In this document: piece by piece, positions 38,236 to 45,737 of the stretch
Layout of the letters: each line of letters opens with the position of its first letter
How positions within the stretch are numbered: the stretch's first letter is position 1
Source: a virus
Virus record (IMG/VR): IMGVR_UViG_3300046820_000088
Coordinates: 38,424-102,423 of that record
Direction: 5' to 3' (one strand)
DNA length: 64,000 bases
Position numbers and translations under genes: made by a program
Notes under the pieces: generated by a model
The model's database searches: none
Told to the model about the DNA's origin: nothing
Seen by the model: only the letters and a program-made list of their open reading frames with translations

Positions 38236-38457
38236 TTATTTTTTCTTTTCGTCTTTCTTAGCGGGAGCCTTTTCTGGAACAGCAGTTCCTTCGTGCTTCT
38301 TGTGTATCTTAACGTTTTTACAAACTTCTTTTTCTTTGCCTGTCTTTGCGTCTTTTTGTGTTACACATGCCTTTTTAACTTCTGGCTTAGCATCGTCAGC
38401 AGCCATTGCTGGCATAACAAATGCTGTTGCTAGTAATAATGCAAATAGTTTTTTCAT
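38236..38457 (-). CDS. Secreted small Lys-rich protein (73 aa)
   Basis: A classic Sec signal peptide MKKLFALLLATAFVMPAMA (1-19, cleavage after AMA) is followed by a 54-residue mature chain with two Cys (C31, C46) and a Lys/Glu/Ala-rich tail ending KKDEKKK. It could be periplasmic with a disulphide. It precedes the lysis genes and has its own terminator. The role may be envelope disturbance or exclusion, but no family is known to me. Confidence 0.75.
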   Translation of the reverse strand: MKKLFALLLATAFVMPAMAADDAKPEVKKACVTQKDAKTGKEKEVCKNVKIHKKHEGTAVPEKAPAKKDEKKK

Positions 38458-38466
38458 AGTGGTTCC

Positions 38467-39003
38467 TTATAGTTCCTCGTCTTCGGGTTGAACTGGCATT
38501 GGCTTTCCAGTTGATGAAGTTAATACAGGTGCCGCAACTGCCGGAGCACTGAAGCTCGGTGTTGGTGCTGGTGCGCTTGCTGCTGGTGCTGTTGGAGCAC
38601 TAAAACTTGGTCTTGGTGCTGATGGAGCACTGAAGCTCTGTGCTGGTACTGCTGGAGAAGGGCTAAATGCTGCTGGCCCGCCTGCTGGTAAGGTTGGTGC
38701 TGAAATGCCGCCATTGTTTGCTCCGTTTAGTTTTTCCTGTGTACGACCCCATGCTGCAAGGCCTAATACTGCACCCATTGCAATATGGTATAGACCAGCA
38801 CCCTGTAGTGTAAGTGGTTGCCATTGGGTAACAGGCATTTTTAACATGGCTTGTAATAGACTCCATAATATTGGGAATAGAACAAAGTCACAAATACAAG
38901 TGCCCATGTAAATCCACCCCATCATCGGACGCCATTTACTGTTCATCCAATCTTCTTTTTTCTTTTCTGAATCACTCATTTTTGCATATTCTTCTGCTGT
39001 CAT
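38467..39003 (-). CDS. Holin-like membrane protein (three-TM type) with Pro/Ala/Ser tail
   Basis: 178 aa. Segments WRPMMGWIYMGTCICDFVLFPILWSLL and GLYHIAMGAVLGLAAWG are hydrophobic and match the pattern of three-TM holins (GTA-holin type, WRPxxGWxY...). The last 80 residues repeat SFSAP-type units, Pro/Ala/Ser-rich and probably exposed. First of the lysis genes with spanins and endolysin upstream in the same operon. The tail is unusual for a holin. Assignment rests on pattern and context. Confidence 0.65.
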   Translation of the reverse strand: MTAEEYAKMSDSEKKKEDWMNSKWRPMMGWIYMGTCICDFVLFPILWSLLQAMLKMPVTQWQPLTLQGAGLYHIAMGAVLGLAAWGRTQEKLNGANNGGISAPTLPAGGPAAFSPSPAVPAQSFSAPSAPRPSFSAPTAPAASAPAPTPSFSAPAVAAPVLTSSTGKPMPVQPEDEEL

Positions 39004-39022
39004 TGTTCGCTCCTACTTATTT

Positions 39023-39586
39023 TTAAAACCAAAGGAATAAGCCGTTTAGACTTAACAGTATTCCTATACCTGCGACAGCAAAACTGCCCCAGAACATTGC
39101 CATACTAACTGCAAGAATACTTGCCGATAGAACAACAATTGCCAGCTGATAAGCTGTACTTGCATAGCCGATCCACGGACTAGATTTCTTTGCTACTTCA
39201 CGTTCTGCTTCCATCTTACGTGCTTTAACTGCAATCTCTTTCTTGTCAGCTTCCATTCGATCTGCTTCTGCACGAAACTCTGCTTTAAGTTTAGAATCGC
39301 TAGTAGTTTTAGCAGCAATATCAAAACTAACTAATCTATTATTCTTTGCTTGATATTGTGACCACTCGTTGTTAGCACCCAGTGTATTGTTTAATACTGT
39401 GCTAGATAACTTACCACCATACCATGCGTTTACTGCTAGCAATAGAGCAAATACGGAAATAACCATACCTGCTTTGTCTTTTAGTTTTGCTTCACGTTCG
39501 CTACGTGATCCAACTGGTGGCTTTGGTGCATTTGGGTCTTTGGGTTCTTTATTGATTAATTTTAAAATCGAGTCGTGTAATGCCAT
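39023..39586 (-). CDS. DUF4337-like membrane protein
   Basis: 187 aa. Hydrophobic segments near residues 40-55 (VISVFALLLAVNAWYGG), 140-160 and 165-186 bracket a helical basic-acidic middle with AEADRMEADKKEIAVKARKMEAE. The layout matches DUF4337 bacterial membrane proteins (KLSSTVLNN, ANNEWSQYQAKN and so on). It lies between holin-like and spanin genes, suggesting a lysis-related role. A late octamer, GTTAAATA, is just upstream. Confidence 0.7.
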   Translation of the reverse strand: MALHDSILKLINKEPKDPNAPKPPVGSRSEREAKLKDKAGMVISVFALLLAVNAWYGGKLSSTVLNNTLGANNEWSQYQAKNNRLVSFDIAAKTTSDSKLKAEFRAEADRMEADKKEIAVKARKMEAEREVAKKSSPWIGYASTAYQLAIVVLSASILAVSMAMFWGSFAVAGIGILLSLNGLFLWF

Positions 39587-39611
39587 ACTGATTTTTTGCT
39601 CCTTCTATATT

Positions 39612-39872
39612 TTATTTAACTGCTTCGTTAAATATTTGCTTTTGACGTTTGTGCCATTCTAACCATGCATCAACCTTAACTCTGCACTCGTAGTATGTGC
39701 TGTAGTTAACAACTACTACATCTAGCAGTTTGCTGAGCTCTTGTGTATCTTTCGAGGCTTCTTTAAGTTCTGGACACGCAGTCTGTAACTCCGGAGGAAT
39801 CTCTGGAAACTTAGGTGCAGTTGACAAACAACCTGTTAAGAACAAGGCTAATGAAATAACTAGATATCTCAT
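39612..39872 (-). CDS. o-spanin (Rz1-like lipoprotein)
   Basis: 86 aa. A lipoprotein signal with lipobox LTGC at residues 12-15 (Cys15 acylated), then a Pro-containing segment and helical chain with three Cys. It overlaps the i-spanin start region on this strand (39869, 4 nt), the usual Rz/Rz1 arrangement as separate overlapping genes. It would anchor in the outer membrane and join the i-spanin to fuse membranes at lysis. Confidence 0.8.
   Translation of the reverse strand: MRYLVISLALFLTGCLSTAPKFPEIPPELQTACPELKEASKDTQELSKLLDVVVVNYSTYYECRVKVDAWLEWHKRQKQIFNEAVK
39613..39620 (-). promoter_or_regulatory. Late-type octamer GTTAAATA before the DUF4337 gene
   Basis: Minus-strand GTTAAATA overlaps the stop codon of the o-spanin gene. 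With the T4 gap, +1 is 39607, giving a 21-nt leader including AAGGAGC before ATG 39586. It would boost the last lysis genes. Confidence 0.5.
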
Positions 39873-40339
39873 TTCTTTTCCTCTGGTTTTCTATTTTTTG
39901 CTGCATCGTTATGGATGTCTATTGCAATGCCGGGTACTTTACAGTCTTTGTCGATAAACTCTTTTTCTTTTATGATTCTATCTTGATTGACTACCTGAAC
40001 TTCCTTAACTACTTTTACTCTTTCGACTATCTTTGTCTGTATTTGAACATTGGTTTCTTTTGCTTTTTCTTCAGCAACAGCAGCACGTTCTTCCGCAACT
40101 TTTAGTTTTTCACGCCATTCCATTTCAACACTATATCCGCCTTTGAGATAAATGCCTGAAACTAGTAGCAGAGCACTTACTATCTGTAATATCAAATAAT
40201 AAGGTGCGATTGCTGGAAAATATCTCAGTAATCTGTTGATAGCAAAAAAAGTAAGGAATGAACTAATAGCTCCTGCAATCAATATAGTGTTAACTATATA
40301 GATCAAAAAAGAATCAGGAACAAAAGAAAAAGCCCACAT
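39869..40339 (-). CDS. i-spanin (Rz-like) inner-membrane protein
   Basis: 156 aa. Two or three hydrophobic segments (about 11-30 and 41-63), then a long coiled coil (EKLKVAEERAAVAEEKAKE and VKVVKEVQVVNQDRIIKEKE) in the periplasm, ending in a Cys-containing tail. With the adjoining lipoprotein this is a two-component spanin for the last step of lysis in a Gram-negative host. Follows the endolysin by 1 base. Confidence 0.72.
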   Translation of the reverse strand: MWAFSFVPDSFLIYIVNTILIAGAISSFLTFFAINRLLRYFPAIAPYYLILQIVSALLLVSGIYLKGGYSVEMEWREKLKVAEERAAVAEEKAKETNVQIQTKIVERVKVVKEVQVVNQDRIIKEKEFIDKDCKVPGIAIDIHNDAAKNRKPEEKK

Positions 40340-40340
40340 T

Positions 40341-40967
40341 TTATAAACCTAGAACGTGTAGTGCGTGATTGTAATGCTTAATGCGATCTTCAAGACCAAT
40401 AGTACCGCCGTTAATACGCTTAGTCATTGTTAGGATGTCGCCCTTATCAGCCCATTGGTTTAGGTTGTTTGTTTCCCAGAACCAGCAAGCTGATTGAACA
40501 GCACCTTCAAAGGTTGCTAGGTATTCCGGAACATCTTCAACAGGCATTTCTAAACTTGCTGCAAACCAGCTATAGTTGTCCTTACCGGTCAGCTGAATAA
40601 GTCCACGACCACAGTAACGGAAGCCGTCTCCCGATGCTTCGTCTCCGTTGCCCATACGATTACCGTAAACACGGTTAGCAATCATTTCTTGTTTGTTTGC
40701 ATATGCAGCGGCAATAGCATCGTCGGGGAAATATTTAGGAAACACTTTTCTCAAACTAGCGGCCTTATAGTTTAGATTTTCTTTAAGCAATCTAAAGTTT
40801 CCAGATTCGTGAGCACACTGAGCAATAAATGATGCTACACGTTGTGGAGTATTGATTTCGTATTCCGGTAAGATTTCGCTTAAAGCACTGTACCAGTTAT
40901 CCAAGTAAGGATTACCTGGAATCATCTGTGCTAGTTGTTCTTTTGTAAAATCAAATGTGAAACTCAT
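40341..40967 (-). CDS. GH19 endolysin
   Basis: 208 aa. A GH19 chitinase-like core: FIAQCAHESGNFRLLKENLN with the catalytic Glu, RYCGRGLIQLTGKDNY in the active-site cleft, and an ACWFWETNNL helix. No signal peptide or membrane segment, so it needs the holin to reach the wall. It degrades peptidoglycan and belongs with spanins and holin. Its RBS is AAGGATAT. A second GH19 with a capsid tag lies at 29292; the two are only distantly similar. Confidence 0.9.
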   Translation of the reverse strand: MSFTFDFTKEQLAQMIPGNPYLDNWYSALSEILPEYEINTPQRVASFIAQCAHESGNFRLLKENLNYKAASLRKVFPKYFPDDAIAAAYANKQEMIANRVYGNRMGNGDEASGDGFRYCGRGLIQLTGKDNYSWFAASLEMPVEDVPEYLATFEGAVQSACWFWETNNLNQWADKGDILTMTKRINGGTIGLEDRIKHYNHALHVLGL

Positions 40968-40969
40968 TG

Positions 40970-41722
40970 TTATATCCTTTGTAGTAACATTGCTTGACCG
41001 TTATTGTCAAACATAAAGTTGTCGCCTACCTTATTAATGTTGTAGTCGCCTAAAACTTTTGTGAGCCAAAATATTTCGCTCATAGCATCTTGATCCATCG
41101 TGATAGCATCTGTAACACCTTCTAAGATGGATTCGGTTGTTGCTTCCTTGACCATGCGCAATTGAACTTTTTTATCAAATGCTTTATGTATTGTGATAAT
41201 ATCGTTTTCGATAGTTAGGTCATCCATCAGAGTCTTGTTGAAAAACTTTTTGATACCTTCAGTCTTGATGTTTAGCATTAGTCCGTCGTAGTCTCTTGGA
41301 GTTTGAGGAATAACTGATCTAAGTGTTTCTTCAGAGACTTCGTGTTCTCCGCTTTTCTTATGATACTTAAACTTAAAGTCCTCAATGCCTGTTAACTTTT
41401 TAATACCGTAGGTTAACTCTCTAATATTCTCTGCAAGTTTGCCCGACCTATCTAGTTCGACGAACACGTGATATTCACCTTTGTCATTTTCTCCGGAGCT
41501 TACATCGGAGTCAAGAACAAAGTGATATCCTTTCTCGATAAACTCCATGAGGTCATTTGCTGGAGCACGATCTTTAACATAGAAACTTAAAACGCAGACA
41601 TCTCTATCTTCGCCCATCTTTGATCTAAATGTATCTACGTCGAACATAGGATGTACCATTTCTTTTAGATCCAACGGACGCAGACCTTCATTAAGCTGCT
41701 GGTGCTGATTGTTCTTCTGCAT
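40970..41722 (-). CDS. Unknown 250-aa protein
   Basis: Mostly alpha/beta and acidic, with segments DVCVLSFYVKDRAPANDLM and HFVLDSDVSSGENDKGEYH that look like a globular domain. No known motif. It overlaps the upstream 179-aa gene by 32 nt and lies next to the endolysin. Possibly a virion or lysis-timing protein; I do not recognise the family. Confidence 0.6.
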   Translation of the reverse strand: MQKNNQHQQLNEGLRPLDLKEMVHPMFDVDTFRSKMGEDRDVCVLSFYVKDRAPANDLMEFIEKGYHFVLDSDVSSGENDKGEYHVFVELDRSGKLAENIRELTYGIKKLTGIEDFKFKYHKKSGEHEVSEETLRSVIPQTPRDYDGLMLNIKTEGIKKFFNKTLMDDLTIENDIITIHKAFDKKVQLRMVKEATTESILEGVTDAITMDQDAMSEIFWLTKVLGDYNINKVGDNFMFDNNGQAMLLQRI

Positions 41723-42230
41723 TTGTCATGTCCTGTACTTGTTCGTCGGCCGCTTGTATCTCTCCAGATCTATTATTTTGATTTAATAGATCGTCAACCT
41801 TGTTCTTATCTAATTCTGTATAGCCTCTGTTGATATCGTTCATCAACTTCTTAGGCATTGCAATCTTAACCATCCATATTGGCTTGTGGTCAATCTTGCC
41901 TTTTCGTGTTCCTGGTCTGATATCGCCTGGTGTTTTAATTTTTCTTACAGATGCTATTTCAGATTCTGCAAACTGTACTTTGCATCCGTACTCTAATAAT
42001 CTCATGCCGCCCTTGGGTTCGGGCATTTTTTCTTTAGGCCACATAAAAGTACATTCTACCCAGTACTTTGTTTCCTTGGGCCCTTCTACTAGCTCGCCGT
42101 CGATCCAGTTATCGTAAACATAGGTGTCTAGTTCGTCAATAACACGTTCGAAGTCTTTGAGTAAATTTAGGCTGTTGTTAGAACCGTAAACCTGTTCTAT
42201 ATTTGCTATAATGTCTTTAATGTCTGCCAT
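41691..42230 (-). CDS. Unknown 179-aa protein
   Basis: ATG 42230 after GGGAGAT; the longer frame to 42257 is open but lacks a better site. Helical start, then Trp-rich middle (YWVECTFMWPKEK) and a Gln/Ala/Glu-rich tail. No motif recognised. A late octamer at 42245-42252 would give a 9-nt leader starting with the ribosome site itself. Confidence 0.62.
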   Translation of the reverse strand: MADIKDIIANIEQVYGSNNSLNLLKDFERVIDELDTYVYDNWIDGELVEGPKETKYWVECTFMWPKEKMPEPKGGMRLLEYGCKVQFAESEIASVRKIKTPGDIRPGTRKGKIDHKPIWMVKIAMPKKLMNDINRGYTELDKNKVDDLLNQNNRSGEIQAADEQVQDMTNAEEQSAPAA

Positions 42231-42244
42231 GATATCTCCCATTG

Positions 42245-42300
42245 TATTTATCGTCAAAACTTAAACATAACTTATATCTTTTTGAATCTCGTCTTAAATA
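42245..42300. promoter_or_regulatory. Divergent late-type octamers between the 179-aa gene and phoH
   Basis: Minus-strand GATAAATA (42252-42245) has predicted +1 at 42239, so the mRNA would start GGAGATATC then AUG. Plus-strand CTTAAATA (42293-42300) has +1 near 42306 toward phoH. Both fit the window's NNTAAATA pattern; the plus one is the looser match. An imperfect 7-bp stem, CACGGAC with GTCCGTG (42315-42321, 42336-42342), follows in the phoH leader. Confidence 0.5.
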
Positions 42301-42373
42301 CAAATGTGTTCGGACACGGACACAAGCGGTTTGAGGTCCGTGCCTAACACGTTAAAGGAGGGCTAACCTTAAT

Positions 42374-43117
42374 ATGAAGCGAAAAAAAGCGCAACAGCAG
42401 CAATCAAGTCAGCATTATGACCCACGTTTTCAAGATAACGTTATAAATATTGATCAACGTCTAAATGAAAAGCGCAAGCGAGTCCAGATATATCCCAAGA
42501 ATCTAAGTCAAGAGACTTACTTACTCAAACTAAACGATCCCCAGAAAATGATAGTTTTTGCTATCGGCCCAGCCGGTACAGGAAAAACCATGCTGGCCGT
42601 TCAGTGGGCAGTTGATCAGTTGAAGTATGGAGATGTTGATAAGATCATTGTTACAAGACCTGCTGTTTCCGTAGACGAGGAACATGGATTCCTCCCAGGC
42701 GATCTAAATGAAAAAATGGCGCCTTGGACCAAGCCTATTTTTGATGTATTTTCTGAAAACTTCAATGCTAGAGAAATCGAAAACTTTGTACGAGAAGGAG
42801 TGATTGAAACTAGCCCTCTAGCATATATGAGAGGAAGAACATTCAAAAACGCGATAGTTATTGCTGACGAGATGCAGAATGCAACGCCAAGCCAAATGAA
42901 GATGTTACTTACTAGATTAGGAACCGGATCAAGAATGGTTGTAACTGGAGACCTACAACAAGCAGACCGCCCAAGTAACAATGGACTTCTAGAATTTTTG
43001 AAGTTGTATAATGACTTTGATGCACATAGATATGTAGATCTATGTAAGTTTACAGTGCAAGACGTAGAACGTCATGAAGCAGTTAAGGAGATACTAGCTA
43101 TATACGGTGACAAATAA
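42374..43117 (+). CDS. phoH: PhoH-like ATPase
   Basis: 247 aa. Walker A GPAGTGKT (65-72), then IIVTRPAVSVDEEHGFLPGD and Walker B VIADEMQNATPSQMKM, with RMVVTGDLQQAD as sensor. PhoH-like proteins are phosphate-starvation ATPases found in most marine T4-like phages; their function is still unclear (RNA-related helicase or nuclease roles are discussed). Runs on its own on the plus strand with a strong terminator after it. The AAAGGAGGG ribosome site is rather far (about 12 nt) from ATG. Confidence 0.9.
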   Translation: MKRKKAQQQQSSQHYDPRFQDNVINIDQRLNEKRKRVQIYPKNLSQETYLLKLNDPQKMIVFAIGPAGTGKTMLAVQWAVDQLKYGDVDKIIVTRPAVSVDEEHGFLPGDLNEKMAPWTKPIFDVFSENFNAREIENFVREGVIETSPLAYMRGRTFKNAIVIADEMQNATPSQMKMLLTRLGTGSRMVVTGDLQQADRPSNNGLLEFLKLYNDFDAHRYVDLCKFTVQDVERHEAVKEILAIYGDK

Positions 43118-43147
43118 AAAGTGGGGGATCACTCCCCCACTTTGTTT
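43118..43147. terminator. Bidirectional terminator between phoH and dCMP deaminase genes
   Basis: AAAGTGGGGG (43118-43127) pairs perfectly with CCCCCACTTT (43134-43143), 10 bp with a 6-base loop; T-rich runs on both strands. The deaminase stop codon (43129-43131) lies in the loop, so the hairpin serves both convergent genes. Confidence 0.85.
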
Positions 43148-43572
43148 ACTTCTATCCCTGACTTTTTAAGAAACTCTAATCCCGCCATGTCCCTATAACT
43201 ATTGCGGTAGTATACATTAGATATGCCGCTTTGGTATATAAGTTTGGCACAATCAAGACAAGGAGCATGAGTAATAAAAACACTAGCATTACTACCACTT
43301 TGGCTCGAACGGGCCAACTTTGCAATCGCATTAGATTCAGCATGAAGTACCTCTGGTCTTGTTTTAAGTTCTGTTGTGTAGTCGTTATCTTCTTCTACAA
43401 GAACTTCATATTCGCAATTATTATCCCACCCAGCAGGCATACCATTGTACCCGTAGCTGATAACACTATCGTCTTTGACAATGACGGCCCCAACCTGTAA
43501 TCTTTTAGCATGACTAAGCTGGGCTGCTCTTTCCGCCCAATCCATGTACATGTTAACAAACTTTTCTTTCAT
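43129..43572 (-). CDS. dCMP deaminase-like
   Basis: 147 aa. Zinc site HAE (77-79) and PCLDC (104-108), with the catalytic Glu between His and zinc. dCMP deaminase makes dUMP for dTTP supply and is common in T4-like phages. An NGMPAGWDNN block matches the family's nucleotide loop. The start at 43572 shares a base with the gp44 stop. The loop between residues 55-70 is longer than the core but similar in T4 relatives. Confidence 0.88.
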   Translation of the reverse strand: MKEKFVNMYMDWAERAAQLSHAKRLQVGAVIVKDDSVISYGYNGMPAGWDNNCEYEVLVEEDNDYTTELKTRPEVLHAESNAIAKLARSSQSGSNASVFITHAPCLDCAKLIYQSGISNVYYRNSYRDMAGLEFLKKSGIEVNKVGE

Positions 43573-44495
43573 TATAGTCTTGCTAATCTAGCTAATGTTG
43601 CGCTGAGATTAATTTCTGGATCGATTACCAAGGTATGGTCGACCATACCTTGTTTTAGGATCTGAATAGCTTTAAACTGCTTCTCGTCGTCACCGAAGAC
43701 TTCGATGTTATCATACAGCCATCTATAGATATCTCCCATATCATCGGCCTGTACTTTACCGCAAAGCATTTTTCTAGCCTCATTAATTTTGCCTGCTTTA
43801 AAAAGTTCAACCATGTCGAACTTCCATTCGGCAAGCCCCGAGTCACTCTTAGCAGGAGGATGCAGTTTTCCTTCACTGCAATTTTGTTGCAGTAGATTGA
43901 TACATTTTCTTAAATCTGGATATGTAGTTGACACATAGAGATCGAGATTGTCGAGATCGAACTCTATATTTTCTTCTACTAAGATAGTTGCGGCTCTTGC
44001 AGTAAACTCAGTTTGATCAAGTTTAGTAAAATGAAACTGCTGGCAGCGACTATGCAGTGCAGGAACAATACGACTAGGAGTGTTGCATGTTAAAATGAAT
44101 CTAGCAAATCTAGAATATTCTTCCATAACACCTTTGAGAGCATCTTGTGCCTCAGGGCTCAATCGATCAGCCTCGTCGAGTAGTACAACCTTAAACGGAC
44201 CATATGGAATCATCTGTACAAAGTTTGTAATTTTTTCACGTACAACAACACCGATACCCGTTTCTCGACTGGCGTTAATCTCTAACACATCGAATGGTTC
44301 AATACCAATCTCGTGTACTAACATTTTAGCCATAGTAGTTTTTCCAATACCAGGTGTTCCGCTCAGCAGTAGGTGAGGAATACTTTTGTCAGTAACCCAC
44401 GAACTAACCTGCCTTCTTTGTCCTTCGTCTCTCCAGACATATTCATCTAATGTTTTAGGTCTATATTTTTCAACCCATAGTTCTTTTATGCTCAT
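43572..44495 (-). CDS. 44: Clamp-loader large subunit (gp44-like, RFC small-subunit type)
   Basis: 307 aa. AAA+ motifs: Walker A GTPGIGKT (46-53), Walker B VVLLDEADR, sensor-1 ILTCNTPSR and the SRC arginine-finger motif HSRCQQF. With the sliding clamp it loads it on primer-template. T4 gp44 works with gp62; no recognisable gp62 is adjacent, since the 55-aa protein next to it is a membrane protein. gp62 may lie outside the window. Confidence 0.92.
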   Translation of the reverse strand: MSIKELWVEKYRPKTLDEYVWRDEGQRRQVSSWVTDKSIPHLLLSGTPGIGKTTMAKMLVHEIGIEPFDVLEINASRETGIGVVVREKITNFVQMIPYGPFKVVLLDEADRLSPEAQDALKGVMEEYSRFARFILTCNTPSRIVPALHSRCQQFHFTKLDQTEFTARAATILVEENIEFDLDNLDLYVSTTYPDLRKCINLLQQNCSEGKLHPPAKSDSGLAEWKFDMVELFKAGKINEARKMLCGKVQADDMGDIYRWLYDNIEVFGDDEKQFKAIQILKQGMVDHTLVIDPEINLSATLARLARL

Positions 44496-44659
44496 ACCAT
44501 CTCCTCTAAAATACCAAGTCCCTCAGCAACAATAAGACTGGCACCACATAACACAGGAAACCCCATGATCAAAGCAATACCCGCGCCAATGCGGATAACA
44601 CTTTTTGCCAAGCTAACATAAAAATGTCCTCGGCTTGTATCCTTAGGTTGTATTTCCAT
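44492..44659 (-). CDS. Small membrane protein (55 aa)
   Basis: ATG 44659 with AAAGGATT site; the frame to 44680 is longer. One long or two short membrane segments at about residues 18-46 (VIRIGAGIALIMGFPVLCG, SLIVAEGLGIL). Overlaps both neighbours. Not gp62: too short and hydrophobic. Function unknown. Confidence 0.6.
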   Translation of the reverse strand: MEIQPKDTSRGHFYVSLAKSVIRIGAGIALIMGFPVLCGASLIVAEGLGILEEMV

Positions 44660-45077
44660 TTTTAATCCTTTCTGCATCAACTACTCGTTGACGTAATTCT
44701 GTTGTTGAGAAACTATGCCTGCGTTCGTTAAAATGTAGGATTACATTATTATCGATACATTGGTATTTGCCAGTAAATTCAACATCTCGGTATTCTGCAC
44801 CTAGTATTCTAACATTTATAGGGTAACTAAGCAATATGTCAACTAGTTCTTTTTCCGTAGCATATACAACTACTTCGTCTACGTACTTACAAGCCTGTAG
44901 CTGTACATATCTTTCAAACACTGATTGTACAGGTTTGTTTTTATTAGGGCGATCGATAGTTGGATCAGTTTGTAATCCTACTATTAGATAGTCACATTGT
45001 TCTTTAGCTTCTTTGAGCATCATAATATGACCTGCGTGAAACAAGTCAAAGGTCGAACATGTAAATCCAGTCTTCAT
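44643..45077 (-). CDS. Cytidylyltransferase-like protein (TagD/HldE type)
   Basis: 144 aa. Nucleotidyltransferase start TGFTCSTFDLFHAGHIMML with HAGH, then a DPTIDRP loop, VFERYVQLQACKYVDE, and a C-terminal HSFSTTELRQRV that matches the RxxSTT(E/S)LR end of glycerol-3-phosphate cytidylyltransferase-like enzymes. It activates a phosphorylated sugar or polyol as a nucleotide ester. Beside a UDP-glucose dehydrogenase-like gene, it may feed glycosylation. Confidence 0.82.
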   Translation of the reverse strand: MKTGFTCSTFDLFHAGHIMMLKEAKEQCDYLIVGLQTDPTIDRPNKNKPVQSVFERYVQLQACKYVDEVVVYATEKELVDILLSYPINVRILGAEYRDVEFTGKYQCIDNNVILHFNERRHSFSTTELRQRVVDAERIKNGNTT

Positions 45078-45373
45078 TCTTCTTCCTCTGGTAACATTTT
45101 GTCAATAATAGGCTCGTCGCTGCCTGGAAAGTATGTAACATGATATTCTGTTTCACCTATCATGTAATAGTCAGTCCAGCTTTGCTGATTGTTAGTTTGT
45201 TTGTAAGGCTTAGTTAAATTTAGTAGAAGCATTGTATGCTGTTTCTCATCGCCCTCTAACGTCTTATGGGGAGGACCCATAACCCTACGCATGAACTCTT
45301 TGAGCTTTACAGGATCTTTCCGTAGCTCGGCTCCGTGAGCTCGTATACGTTTTAAATATTCTTCGTTAGTCAT
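45074..45373 (-). CDS. Unknown 99-aa protein
   Basis: ATG 45373 (a TTG 21 bases earlier has no better ribosome site). Charged, with EEYLKRIRAHGAELRKDP and a C-terminal acidic end (DKMLPEEEE). Overlaps both neighbours by 4-8 nt. Family unknown. Confidence 0.55.
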   Translation of the reverse strand: MTNEEYLKRIRAHGAELRKDPVKLKEFMRRVMGPPHKTLEGDEKQHTMLLLNLTKPYKQTNNQQSWTDYYMIGETEYHVTYFPGSDEPIIDKMLPEEEE

Positions 45374-45737
45374 TCTTTTTAAGGAACGGTGCAAGTTCAG
45401 GAGCCGTCCAACCTAATGGTTTGAGCACCTTGCCATCTTCGCGTTTGCGAACCTTACCTGTTTCACTATCGATCTTAGCAAAGTTAGTACGCATAACTTC
45501 TTTCCATGCGCCTTCGCCGTCTGCGCCCATTGAATGAATAGCACCAATAGTAACAACTAGAATATCGATTAGTGCATCAAGTGTTTCTACTTCATCACCT
45601 GCTGCCAATGCTTCTAGCAATTCTTTGTTTTCTTCTTGAATCAGTTTAACGTACATGTCAAACTGTGGGGTATCACCAGTGACGCTTTGGTCACAGGCTT
45701 TCATAAACTTCGCTTGATCACGGAACGGATTTGTCAT
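45366..45737 (-). CDS. MazG-like/all-alpha NTP pyrophosphohydrolase (second one)
   Basis: 123 aa. EENKELLEALAAGDEVETLD and LIDILVVTIGAIHSMGADG form the ExxE...D-x3-D pattern of the all-alpha NTP-PPase fold, followed by a KxDSETGKxxKREDGKVLKPxGW tail seen in phage dCTP/dUTP-type relatives. Substrate not determined. Shares one base with the upstream dehydrogenase-like gene. Distinct from the 90-aa enzyme at 16095. Confidence 0.8.
   Translation of the reverse strand: MTNPFRDQAKFMKACDQSVTGDTPQFDMYVKLIQEENKELLEALAAGDEVETLDALIDILVVTIGAIHSMGADGEGAWKEVMRTNFAKIDSETGKVRKREDGKVLKPLGWTAPELAPFLKKND

Noticed and set aside
42304-42366. A 20-codon upstream frame in the phoH leader (starts ATG TGT TCG)
   Set aside because: No ribosome site, and the predicted transcript start at 42306 would cut its ATG. 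Kept only as a hairpin note.
44492-44659. Candidate for clamp-loader subunit gp62 beside gp44
   Set aside because: 55 aa with long membrane segments; gp62 is a soluble protein of about 190 aa.
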